Assembly (NCBI RefSeq): GCF_002994745.2 | Contig: NC_037091.1 | Location: forward strand, 26,293,789-26,357,788 | DNA length: 64,000 bases | DNA from: Rosa chinensis | Lineage: Eukaryota; Streptophyta; Magnoliopsida; Rosales; Rosaceae | Reading direction: 5' to 3' | Shown here: in pieces, positions 24,042 through 33,654 of the stretch | How the letters are laid out: every line of letters begins with the position of its first letter | How positions within the stretch are numbered: the first letter of the stretch is position 1 | The notes under the pieces: model-generated | Database searches by the model: none | Told to the model about the DNA's origin: nothing | The model's input: only the letters and a program-made list of their open reading frames with translations | Translations under genes and position numbers: made by a program

Positions 24042-27000
24042 ATGAGTCAATTTAGAGGACTGTACCTCATTACGATTCGGATTATTGAATCCTATACTGT
24101 CACCAACAGTGAAATGTGGGACACTGACTCATACAGGCTTTGGCATGACCGCCTAGGGCACCCCAGTTGTGACATGATGATCCGTATTTTAACGAACTCA
24201 TATGGACATCCCTTCTTTCGAGTGAAAAATAAAATGGTACAAAAATCCTTCACACTGCACGGTGTCGGTTCTAGTACTGCTCAAATGCAGTGATTGCCTT
24301 CTGAAGTACCAGAAGCGCTACCACTCTCCCATTATGCCTCATTAACTATTTCAAAGGCACATCACTCGTTTTGCAAAGCCTGCTCTTTAGCAAAAACAGA
24401 ATCGAGACCTTCCTATGCTAAAGATATAAAATAAAACATTCCATTCTTAAAAAGGATACAAGGAGATATCTGTGGACCTATCCATCCAGAATGCGGACCA
24501 TTTTAAGTACTTTATGGTTCTGGTGGATACTTCGACACACTGGTCACATGTCGCTTTATTGTCCACAAGAAATGCTGCAAAACTCCTAGCACAGATTATA
24601 CGTTTAAGGGCTCACCACCCTGATAACCCTATCAAGTCTATAAGGCTTGATAACGCTGGAGAGTTTACATCAAAAGCATTTGATGAATATTGCATGCCTA
24701 TTGGGATCGATGTAGAGCATCCTGTACTCCATGTGCATACACAAAACAGTCTCGCAGAAGCCACCATCAAAAGGCTACAGATGGTGGCTAGGGCATTGGT
24801 TATGCGCATCAACCTGCCTATATCTACCTGGGGTTATGCAATATTGCATGCAGCTTTACTTATTCGTTTCAGACCCACAGCTAGCCAACCATTTTCTGCA
24901 TACCAGTTGGTAACTGGATATGAGGCTGACATTTCACACTTATGCATATTTGGTTGAGCAGTATATGTGCCTATTGCGCCCCACAGCGCACCAAAATGGG
25001 TCCTCAGAGACGATTAAGTATTTATGTTGGATACGAATCCCCAACAATTATACGCTATTTGGAAACCTTGACAGGTGATCTCTTTACCGCTAAATTTGTG
25101 GACTGTCACTTTGATGAGACAGCTTCCCGTCGTTAGGGGGAGATAGGAAAATGGATTTTCCAAGGGAACGACAGGAATTGTCATGATTTGTCCCCACTCT
25201 GTCTCATTTTGATCCCCGCACTTCACAAAGTGAAAGTGAAGTGAAAAGAATAATCGATCTTCAGAACGTAGCAGATTCGATGCCTGATGCGTTTACTGAT
25301 ATCGCAAAAGTGACGAATCACATATACCACTTGCAAATGTGTCTGCAAGGTTAGAAGTCCCCAACAAGGGGCACGATGCCGCAGATAGAGGCACTGCAAC
25401 CACCCTTAGTGGAGGTGTTGTTGAGGCCGTGGCTTCCTAAAGGAAGAGGGGGAGGCCACTTGGTTCGATTGACACTCACCCAAGGAAGAAGAGGGCAAGT
25501 AAGGCACAAACCAATCATCAATGTATAGAATCCCTCTCATGAGATTGTCTCTGATTATAGTTATGTCCATGAATCAATACTGGAGGACGCTCCGATGTTT
25601 AAAATGATTCCAGAGAACAAAGAAATCTCAAAGGATTATGAGAGTGCGTATGAGTTGATAGAAAGATCTTCCATACACATTGATGATATATATTGTTGCT
25701 CAAGGAATCATAGAGCACGATGATATCGAACCACGCTCTGTTGCAAAATGTCAACAAAGAGCATATTGGCCTAAATGGAAAGAAACAATCCAGGCAGAAT
25801 TAGATTCTCTGACAAAGAGATAGGTATTTGGTCCGGTAGTGCTAACCCCACCAAGTGTAAAGCCTGTAGGACATAAATGAGTCTTTGTCAGAAAGCGTAA
25901 TGAGAAGAATGAAGTCCTAAGGTACAAGGCTTGCCTTGTGGCGCAAGGTTTCTCACAACGCCCTGGAATTGACTACGAGGAGACATACTCTCCCGTAATG
26001 GACGTTATAACTTTCCGCTACTTAGTTAGCTTGGTAATTTCAGAAGGACTGGAAATGCAGCTCATGGATGTGGTTACTGCATATCTCTATGGGGATCTAG
26101 ATTCAGAGATATATATGAAAGTGCCTGATGGCCTTACATTACCCAAGTCAAGTGACTCTAAACCACGGAGTGCGTTTGCAACTAGGTTGAAACGCTCACT
26201 TTACGGACTAAAACAATCCAGGCGGATGTGGTATACCCGTCTAAGTGACTACTTGATTGGGAAGGGATATAAGAATGATGAATTATGTCCCTGCGTATTC
26301 ATAAAGAAAACAAGTTCCGGATTTGCAATTGTAGCAGTATATGTCGATGATATGAACATAAACAGGTACTCTTGATGAAATAAGAGAAACCGCGAGCTAC
26401 TTGAAATCTGAATTTGAGATGAAGGATCTTGGGAAAACTCAATTCTGTCTATGCCTTGAACTAGAACACCGAGTTTGTGGAATACTAATCCACCAGTCTG
26501 CATATGTCCAAAAGTCAGGCGATATAACATGGACAAAGCACATCTTGCTAGCACTCCCATGATCGGTCGAAGTTTGGATGCAAGGAAAGATCCATTTCGT
26601 CCAAAGGAAGATGGCGAAAAGGTATTGGGAGCTGAAACTCCCTATCTAAGTGCAATAGGCGCATTATTGTACTTAGCCCAATTTACTCGACCAGACATTG
26701 CATTCTCAGTGAACTTGTTAGCTAGATTTAGCTCAGCGCCAACGCAGCGTCACCAGAATGGTATCAAGAACATTATTCGATACCTAAAAGGAACCATTGA
26801 CTTGGGACTGTTCTTTCCCTATAGAGAGACAACAGGGACCGCAGATGGAACTGCAATCCCTAAAGGATATGTTGATGGCGAAAGCGCCACTCACTACACC
26901 GAAATGCCAAATGACGTTTTGGTTGGTTTTGCTGATACTAGGTATCTTTCTGACCCACATAAAGGTCATTCCCAAACTGGTTATGTATTTTCCAGTGGGA

Positions 27001-27419
27001 ACACGATGATATCTTGGAGATCAACTAAGCAAACCCTTGTGGCTACCTCCTCGAACCACTCAGAGATCATTACTCTACATGAGGCGATTCGTGAGTGTGT
27101 ATGGTTAAGAGCTATCATCACACATATTCAAGAGACTAGTGGTTTGAGTTCTACCACTGAAGAGCCTACTTTCATTAATAAAGATAATGCAGCTTGCATC
27201 AAACAGATGAAGCTAGGGCATATCAAGGGTGATAATACAAAACACATATCACCAAAGTTTTCCTACAATCAGCAACAACAAGCCCTCCTCAAGATTCAAG
27301 TGAATCAAGAAAGGTCTGAGGAGAATGTGGCAGATTTGTTCACCAAATCACTGCCTAAGGCCACACTTGAGAAACATGTGAAAAACATGGGAATACGAAG
27401 ACTTTCCAAGCTCCCTTGA
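24042..27419 (+). pseudogene. pol of copia element 1 (integrase, RT, RNase H)
   Basis: GAG-pre-integrase block WHDRLGHPSCDMM (about 24141). Integrase core with the three acidic residues in context: MVLVDTSTHWSHV, IRLDNAGEFTS, HTQNSLAEATIKR (24508-24780), and a stop after HLCIFG. Reverse transcriptase MAQGFSQRPGIDYEETYSPV and the catalytic YVDDMN (25938-26360), followed by a frameshift. Copia RNase H with VGFADTRYLSDPHKGHSQTGY and the ATSSNHSEI block in the long 3' frame ending at 27419. Multiple stops and frameshifts show it cannot make an intact polyprotein. A purine tract AGGGGAGGTG at about 27434-27443 follows. Confidence 0.9.
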
Positions 27420-27603
27420 TTAATGTAAAGATCAGGGGAGGTGTAGACGTCAAGGGGAGTCTAACACACACATATGTAGAAGGTGCGTTGTGCTCTTTTC
27501 CTTCGACCAAGGTTTATTTTTGTCCCACAGGGTTTGTATTGTTACTTGGCAAGGTTTTTAGTGAGGCAACAACTCATGCACCATTTCGTCTTTGACTTGG
27601 CAA

Positions 27604-27810
27604 GGAAAAACACATTGTGTGCCTTCGTCAAAGCGACTGACGGAGAGGGAATCAAGGAATCAGTGATTACCATCAATCAGCACAATTATGGATCAATCAG
27701 TATTCAGTATCATTAATGTAATCGATGTTTCCGTTGTAATTCTATCCCTATATAAAGGGACTATGAAATGAAATGAGGAGACCGATTCCAATTGTCATTT
27801 TACTTTAACA
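27604..27810 (+). repeat. 3' LTR of copia element 1 (aligned part)
   Basis: 207 bp match 20849-21055 with six transitions and end ACTTTAACA at the GTTTG duplication. The LTR may extend left to about 27443, directly after the purine tract, where TGTAGACG stands. The segment 27443-27603 has no counterpart in the 5' LTR. Confidence 0.8.
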
Positions 27811-28287
27811 GTTTGAAAAAATTAGTTGATCAATTGATTGTGCCGGTTATTGGCTGTCACTAAAGCCTACACCTGGAAAATACTATGGAGTGGCGATAGC
27901 AAAGACGCCCTCGCAATTATGGAGGGTGCTAAAATTGGCGGGAACTAAATATTCGGTGTGAAAATCAATTTGGCGGTTATTTTTAATCAAATTAGGAGGG
28001 AAGATTGCGGGAAATAAAAAATAAAAAAATTATTGCAAGCGACGGCATCAAGCGTTTTCAGTCACTACATGCCGTTGCCTTACAACTTAACAAATCAATT
28101 GCGACGCTCATTGTTGTCGTTAAATCAGGTTGCTACGACATGTGGCCGTAGCCATGAGCAGTGGCGATGTCACCAACAATAATGGCGTAATTGCGGTCGC
28201 CTAGCCGTCTTCATTGGTCTTTCGCGACCACAAATAGACTTTCCGTAACAGCACACTACAGTGGCCACATGAATTTTTTTGGTAGTG
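27811..28287 (+). mobile_element. 3' terminal region of the CACTA element
   Basis: Ends AATTTTTTTGGTAGTG at 28287: the terminal TAGTG is the inverse of CACTA. The 470 bp before it is rich in GGCG/CGAC-type words in both orientations (for example AGCGACGGC near 28039, GTGGCGATGT near 28161), the pattern of CACTA subterminal repeats bound by the transposase. The likely 3-bp duplication is TTG (28288-28290); the other copy is not known because the 5' end was not found. Confidence 0.75.
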
Positions 28288-28567
28288 TTGGTTGACATTT
28301 AAGAGAAATTGTTGTAAATATTATACATGTGCCCACAAAATTACTTATTATTAGGACACTAAAAACTCTAACTTCTATATAAATGAGTCAAATGACATTT
28401 ATAACATAATTCATATGTCTCTTTATTCTCCCAAAAAAAAAAAAATCCGTTTTTAAGACTTAAAACGACACCGCAGGCTGAACGCAATTTATATAGTTTC
28501 GCGACACATGAGAGCTCGATTCGCAGGAAGAAGAAGCCTCTAGGGTTTACGAGAAAAGCACTACCAG
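28288..28567 (+). promoter_or_regulatory. Promoter and 5' untranslated exon of the U5-40K gene
   Basis: The gene lies directly next to the CACTA end, so the promoter is at most about 200 bp of non-transposon DNA unless CACTA sequence contributes. A leader-like sequence with AGGGTTTACGAG (about 28541) is followed by CTACCAG/GTACTC at 28567/28568, a good donor site. No clear TATA box is seen. The exon start is not fixed. Confidence 0.5.
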
Positions 28568-30527
28568 GTACTCTCTCTCTCTCTCTCTCTCTCTCCGGTG
28601 AACGTTACAGAGCTGCAGACGAAGCCTTGTAAACTACATTGGCTCTGTTTTACTGTCTGAAAATTTAGGGAAATTTCTTTAACAACCACTGCAAAAGCGA
28701 AAGAGAATTGAACTAGGCTGTGTGATCTTCGTGCTAACTTTAATTCTTCAATTTTGGTTTTGACTGTGCTTGAGTTATGCGAAGTGGTCTTAGATTGGCG
28801 GCATGAGATGTGATTTCGTTAATAGGCATCGGTATTTCACATATTTGCTTCAAATTTTAGTTGGGAAGTTTGTTTGGCTTGTGGATTTCTTGAATTCAAT
28901 TAAGGGCTCATTTGTTCTTGAGAGAGTATGGAAAATTGGGATGGAGAATAGGACTTTTATGGTGGTTTTTTTAGCTCCGTTTCAGAACCTTTTCGAAATA
29001 AAGTTATAACTGAGGTATCGTGGATTTCTTGAATTCAATTAAGGGCTCATTTGTTCTTGAGAGAGTATGGAAAATTGGGATGGAGAATAGGACTTTTATG
29101 GTGGTTTTTTTAGCTCCGTTTCAGAACCTTTTCGAAATAAAGTTATAACTGAGGTATCGTGGATTTCTTGAATTCAATTAAGGGCTCATTTGTTCTTGAG
29201 AGAGTATGGAAAATTGGGATGGAGAATAGGACTTTTATGGTGGTTTTTTTTAGCTCCGTTTCAGAACCTTTTCGAAATAAAGTTATAACTGAGGTATCCT
29301 CATTCCAGAAAAATTTAGCATGGGGAATTTGAAAAAATGAGTGCATTGTTGGAAGAATTAGTACCTAGTTTATCTCTCTCTCAGATTATAAGTACTGGCT
29401 CACATTCACAATCATATGTGGTGTTGTGGGTTTAGATTTCCAGACTTTTAGGTTGCTCTCTGTAATCTTTTCCTTCGGTGCCCATCTTTTCTGAAGCTAT
29501 GTCTCAAAGTCCAGAGTTTCACAATGTTAAAAGTGTTTGATTCATCCTTTGTGCTTTTGGGTTGAATTCATTGTGAGTAAGTTTCTGATGGTTCGACTTT
29601 TAAAGCGAAAAAAGCAAGTAGAAGCTCTTTGGTTTCATATTAATTTGGAGTTGAAAATACAGTTTTAATAAGGTACCTAGTGCACCTTCTTCTACATCTA
29701 TTTCTTGGTTTGAAAGAGCAGTTCAAGGTTTGCTTGGTCTGCGGATTCAATTTGCCCTTTATTTTGTTTTTTTATAATACAAGAGACTTTTGTTTTTATA
29801 TGTTCAAAGGATATGAAAAAGTAGGGTATGATATTAAAAGTAAGATGAGTGTACCTTCGTAATCTGGATTAAACTTCAGCGCACGCATGGCATCTGATAA
29901 TCTTAGTGTGTGCTCTGCTACTTCTTTTGTATCGTCTTCACCCAATAGTTGATATTTGCCTATGTTTGAGTCCTTTTGAATCTCTTGATTAAGTAGACTG
30001 ATGCATTTATGTATATCTTGTCATAATGAACTTGGAGACAGTTGTATAGGCTCTGATATGGTAGACAATTGTGCTTCTCCCTTGGCTCATGGAGTGGGGT
30101 TGTGTAGGAACAAGGTGGGCGTAGGGAAAGCTGGATGAACAGTATAGGTTGGTTAGGTGAAATGGGTTGCAACTTAGGTGGGGTGCATTTGGATCGCCGT
30201 TTCTAGAAATACTTTAGGGAAACTTGGATCATTTACCTACCAGTCAATTAGATAAAAAAGAAATTATCACATTGATTAGACAGGGGTGGTTTCTCTACTC
30301 TTCTATACATGCAATGGTTTAGATTAATATGCGATTTGAGCTTTTTAATGTCATCAAAAGAGATTGCCTGTACAAGGATTTATGGCTTCTTGCCATCATT
30401 TCTGTTTTGTCTTTCTGTTTTTTAAGCTATATCTGGCTTCTGTTAGTATTTTAGAAGCTCAGCTTGTCACAAGACACAAGTCTTTAAGCTACTACTTTGC
30501 CATTTATTTACTTCATTGCTATCGCAG
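28568..30527 (+). other. Intron in the 5' UTR of the U5-40K gene
   Basis: Starts GTACTCTCTC with a (CT)n run of about 26 bp straight after the donor, and ends TTGCTATCGCAG at 30527. At 1.96 kb it is long for a plant intron and contains the 139-bp triplication at 28881-29298. Long first introns in 5' leaders of plant housekeeping genes often raise expression; whether this one does is inference. No coding exon was found inside. Confidence 0.6.
28881..29298 (+). repeat. Three tandem copies of a 139-bp unit
   Basis: Units begin GTGGATTTCTTGAATTCAAT at 28881, 29020 and 29159 and end TAACTGAGGTATC. The first two are identical as far as I can read and the third has one extra T in the T run. Such identity means a recent expansion (or an assembly artefact). 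The array lies in the U5-40K 5' UTR intron. Confidence 0.92.
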
Positions 30528-30581
30528 GATTGGAACTCAGTAGAAAAAAAGTGTTTTCCATTCAAGCACCAAACAGAATCA

Positions 30582-31616
30582 ATGATGCAGTTTGCTCCAA
30601 GTGAGGGTGAAAATGCTTTGTCTGTAGTTGGTCCCAGGCCAATGGATTTGTCTACATATAATGCTCGCCCTGCATCTGGGCCTAATGGAAAACAAAGGAC
30701 TTCAAGTTTGGAGGCACCAATCATGCTGCTGACTGGTCATCAAAGTGCTATATACACAATGAAATTTAACCCTGCCGGAACAGTCATAGCATCGGGGTCT
30801 CATGACAAGGAAATTTTCTTATGGAATGTTCATGGGGAATGCAAAAACTTCATGGTTTTAAAGGGGCATAAGAATGCTGTGTTGGATCTTCACTGGACAA
30901 CTGATGGGTCTCAGATAGTATCAGCCAGTCCAGACAAAACTGTGGGGGCATGGGATGTTGAGACGGGAAAAAGAATTAAAAAGATGGCAGAACACTCTTC
31001 ATTTGTGAATTCTTGTCATCCTGCTCGGAGAGGACCGCCTCTTGTTGTCAGTGGATCTGATGATGGAACTGCCAAACTATGGGATATGCGTGTGAGGGGT
31101 GCCATCCAAACATATCCTGATAAATACCAAATCACAGCAGTCAGCTTCTCGGATGCATCAGATAAAATCTTTACAGGAGGTATTGATAATGATATTAAGG
31201 TTTGGGACTTGCGCAAGGCTGAAGTACTGATGACACTTCAAGGACATCAAGATATGATAACAGGTATGTCATTGAGTCCTGATGGCTCTTATCTTCTGAC
31301 TAATGGAATGGACTGCAAACTCTGCATTTGGGATATGCGCCCATATGCACCACAAAATCGTTGTGTAAAGATAATGGAAGGGCACCAACACAACTTTGAA
31401 AAGAACTTGTTGAAATGTAGCTGGTCACCTGATGGAAGCAAGGTCACGGCCGGCAGTTCTGATAGGATGGTCTACATATGGGATACTACTTCTCGACGCA
31501 TCTTGTTTATGCTGCCGGGCCACACTGGATCTGTCAATGAGTCCGTCTTCCACCCCAACGAGCCCATTATTGGATCTTGCAGTAGTGATAAGCAGATATA
31601 TCTGGGGGAAATCTGA
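30582..31616 (+). CDS. SNRNP40: U5 small nuclear ribonucleoprotein 40 kDa protein (WD40)
   Basis: A 344-residue protein in one coding exon. The ATG at 30582 (MMQFAPSEGENALSVVGP) is the first after the CAG acceptor at 30527; upstream in-frame sequence has no ATG. After a short N-terminal tail come seven WD40 repeats covering the rest, with GH...WD pairs such as LLTGHQSAIY...IFLWN, LKGHKNAVLDLHW...VGAWD, SGSDDGTAKLWD, IDNDIKVWDLR, MDCKLCIWDMRPYAP, SSDRMVYIWDTTSRRI, and the end SSDKQIYLGEI. This order and these words are those of the U5 snRNP 40K/PRP8-binding protein, which sits on PRP8 and SNU114 in the nuclear U5 snRNP and tri-snRNP during pre-mRNA splicing. Length is normal for plants and no frame defect is seen. 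It is the only housekeeping gene in the window. Confidence 0.93.
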   Translation: MMQFAPSEGENALSVVGPRPMDLSTYNARPASGPNGKQRTSSLEAPIMLLTGHQSAIYTMKFNPAGTVIASGSHDKEIFLWNVHGECKNFMVLKGHKNAVLDLHWTTDGSQIVSASPDKTVGAWDVETGKRIKKMAEHSSFVNSCHPARRGPPLVVSGSDDGTAKLWDMRVRGAIQTYPDKYQITAVSFSDASDKIFTGGIDNDIKVWDLRKAEVLMTLQGHQDMITGMSLSPDGSYLLTNGMDCKLCIWDMRPYAPQNRCVKIMEGHQHNFEKNLLKCSWSPDGSKVTAGSSDRMVYIWDTTSRRILFMLPGHTGSVNESVFHPNEPIIGSCSSDKQIYLGEI

Positions 31617-32711
31617 GTTGTACTGAAATGTAACAGTTTCATCTTCTAATTTGTTGTGTACGGTGACTTTTTAACAGTTGTTGATTTTGGAAGGGTTGTA
31701 TCTTGCATTAGTTTTCCAAATTGAACTTTTGAGATATTCCTAGTGTATAACCTCCGTTTAGATGTTATACCATTATATCTGATATTGTCAGTACTTCTCT
31801 AGATTTGGCATGTGTAGGTATACCCTTTAGTCTGCACTCGTTAATGTACACGCCCACCCATATGGGGAGGGAAACCACTGAGCATTCCCCATTTAATAGA
31901 CGCAACGCCAAGAAATTGCCAATTTGCATTGTGCTCCTGTTTTTTTTTTTTTCCCCTTCTCTCCCCCCTTTTAGAGGCAAACTCGGAACATGGTTTGGCA
32001 CCATAGTAAGGAGAAACATGTTGCATACTTTTACGAGAATAAGTTGAACACAAAGGAATAGCTCACTCATTTTGCTTGAGTGAGGGTAAAGTGGGAAATA
32101 AAGGAATTTCTTCAAATAACAACACTCTTTTGTTATGCACATGTTCATTGTAAAAACACTTTTAGAAAGAAAGAAAGAGGGGGTGTGGTTTGTTTTTTTT
32201 TTTAAAAAAAAGGGTGTCACTCTCACTCCATTTTTTGTCCAAAAGAAAATTTTCACTTCCTTTTCTTTTATATAAATCTCTACTTCTTTCTTTCATTAAA
32301 CCATTCCGTGCTCATGAGAAATGTTATACAAATCGCTCAGTGAGAAGTGGGCGGTGAGGAGGGACTTTAAATATACAACTGAAAGGGGATTCAAACTTAG
32401 GCTAAGGGTAATATAAAAGAAAGAAATGCAACTTGCCAACTAAACCAATCTTATTGTTTAGTAAGAAAACATACATTTTATTTACTTATAATTTTTAAAA
32501 TACCCCCAGAAAAAAATTAGGCCCAACGAGACACTGGGCCTAAGATGGCCGACTCACAAGCCTCATGTCAGGTCCGGCTCTGTCTAAAAATATTGATGCT
32601 TTGGGAGGGCCGGCTCACTTTTCAGCTTGGGACTTTCTCCAATCATATCAATTGTCTAAAAATATTGATGCCTTGGGTTGGCCACCGGGTAATACTCATG
32701 TGATTTATTAT
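31617..32711. other. 3' flank of U5-40K and gene-free stretch
   Basis: The first 150-250 bp are presumably 3' UTR. Beyond that only low-complexity runs (T run near 31945, A/T runs near 32195) and a short duplicated phrase (TGTCTAAAAATATTGATGC at about 32582 and 32654) are seen. Confidence 0.5.
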
Positions 32712-32729
32712 GATGTACATGTGACTATT

Positions 32730-33294
32730 TTTTCTTTTGAAATAAAGGTTCATTGCATTAGATGACCAGCCAAAAAATCAAAGTCTAATATACACTTAAA
32801 GACCGAAAAAATCATATCTAAGTAATGTAAACTCATTACAAGTCAATTTGAGCCCACTTCGTAAAGCGAACCCATAAACAAAGAACAACTTCGTGTCTTC
32901 TGAGAAAAAATCATCTTCTAGGCCACCATCTGCCAGGCACGCAACCGTGGTACGAAAAGAAAGCTATTTCCCAACAAATAAATAGGGGTCAATTCCTCGT
33001 CCATAAGCCGCTTTCTCTAGTCCGACTCGAGATAATTACCAATTCCGTAGAACTATGATCCGAATTACGACTGACACTTTAAAGACCTTAAAGGCCCAAC
33101 ATCACCTAAGGAGGTCAAACTCTCGGGCCAGCCCAGCCTAAAGCACCAAGTAATAAACGAGGGTGTCAAAGCACCCTCCAACCTAGCCCAATTCTGAAAG
33201 GAATCACACCTACTCAATTGGGCCCAGAAGAGATTAAGCCCATATGGTCCAGGCCCAGGCCCAGAGGCCCACACCCAGACAAAGACGCTGGCCA
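32730..33294 (-). mobile_element. 5'-truncated LINE with 18-bp target duplication
   Basis: An 18-bp direct repeat GATGTACATGTGACTATT stands at 32712-32729 and again at 33295-33312, exact in both places. The sequence between begins TTTTTCTTTTGAAATAAAGG, so on the minus strand it ends in an A-rich tail (CCTTTATTTCAAAAGAAAAA) as plant L1 LINEs do. The insert is 565 bp, has no ORF of note, and its GC-richer 5' part (33060-33290) is unidentified. A long exact duplication plus A-tail is diagnostic of target-primed retroposition; LINE rather than SINE is inferred from the tail. Confidence 0.85.
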
Positions 33295-33312
33295 GATGTA
33301 CATGTGACTATT

Positions 33313-33654
33313 GTGGATTTCCAAAGTAAAATATTGGTGGTCTTTCTTTAAGAAAAAGGAAAAAAATAATAATTTCATAAAATATAATAATATTTTACTT
33401 TTGTTTTTTGTTTTTTGTTTTTTTTTTTTTATTATTATTTTTTTCATTCATAATACCAGAACGGCACATACATCAAATTTCCAGACTCAAATGTACCTAA
33501 AAGCCAAGTAACAATCAAACCTGATAAATACCGCTCATTAAGTACATACTGAAGCTCGCTTTAAGCAAGCCTAAGGTCAATAAAACACCTCACCTGTTAA
33601 GACAAAGTCATCTTTTATCTTACTTTGAAAAACTGAAGTCGAGTTTTAACAAAC
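33313..33654. other. AT-rich intergenic stretch
   Basis: Contains long A/T runs at about 33358-33445 and no coding signal. Confidence 0.5.

Larger units (their letters stand above)
20842..27810 (+). mobile_element. Degenerate Ty1-copia retrotransposon 1
   Basis: The element is bounded by GTTTG at 20837-20841 and GTTTG at 27811-27815. It has matching LTR sequences, a primer site immediately after the 5' LTR, gag with a zinc knuckle, and the copia pol order integrase, reverse transcriptase, RNase H. It sits inside the CACTA element just upstream of its 3' terminal region. Frames contain stops, and the protease domain is missing. The aligned LTR parts (207 bp) differ at six positions, all transitions, so it is an old insertion compared with the element at 38879. 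Confidence 0.92.
5506..28287 (+). mobile_element. Composite dead CACTA (En/Spm) transposon with nested insertions
   Basis: Three parts define it: a TNP2-type transposase beginning at 6146, a second Transposase_24-like gene at about 19300-20560, and a terminal TAGTG at 28283-28287 preceded by GGC/CGA-rich subterminal sequence. Between them lie a solo LTR (7414-9952), a fold-back MITE (about 10956-11370), an LTR with internal inversion (11429-16443), a second solo LTR (16519-19020) and a Ty1-copia element (20842-27810). Removing these leaves about 8-9 kb, normal for an autonomous CACTA. The 5' terminus (CACTA...) was not found. It may lie upstream of the LINE at 4190 or be deleted, so the left limit given is only the edge of the LINE tail. 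Confidence 0.75.
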
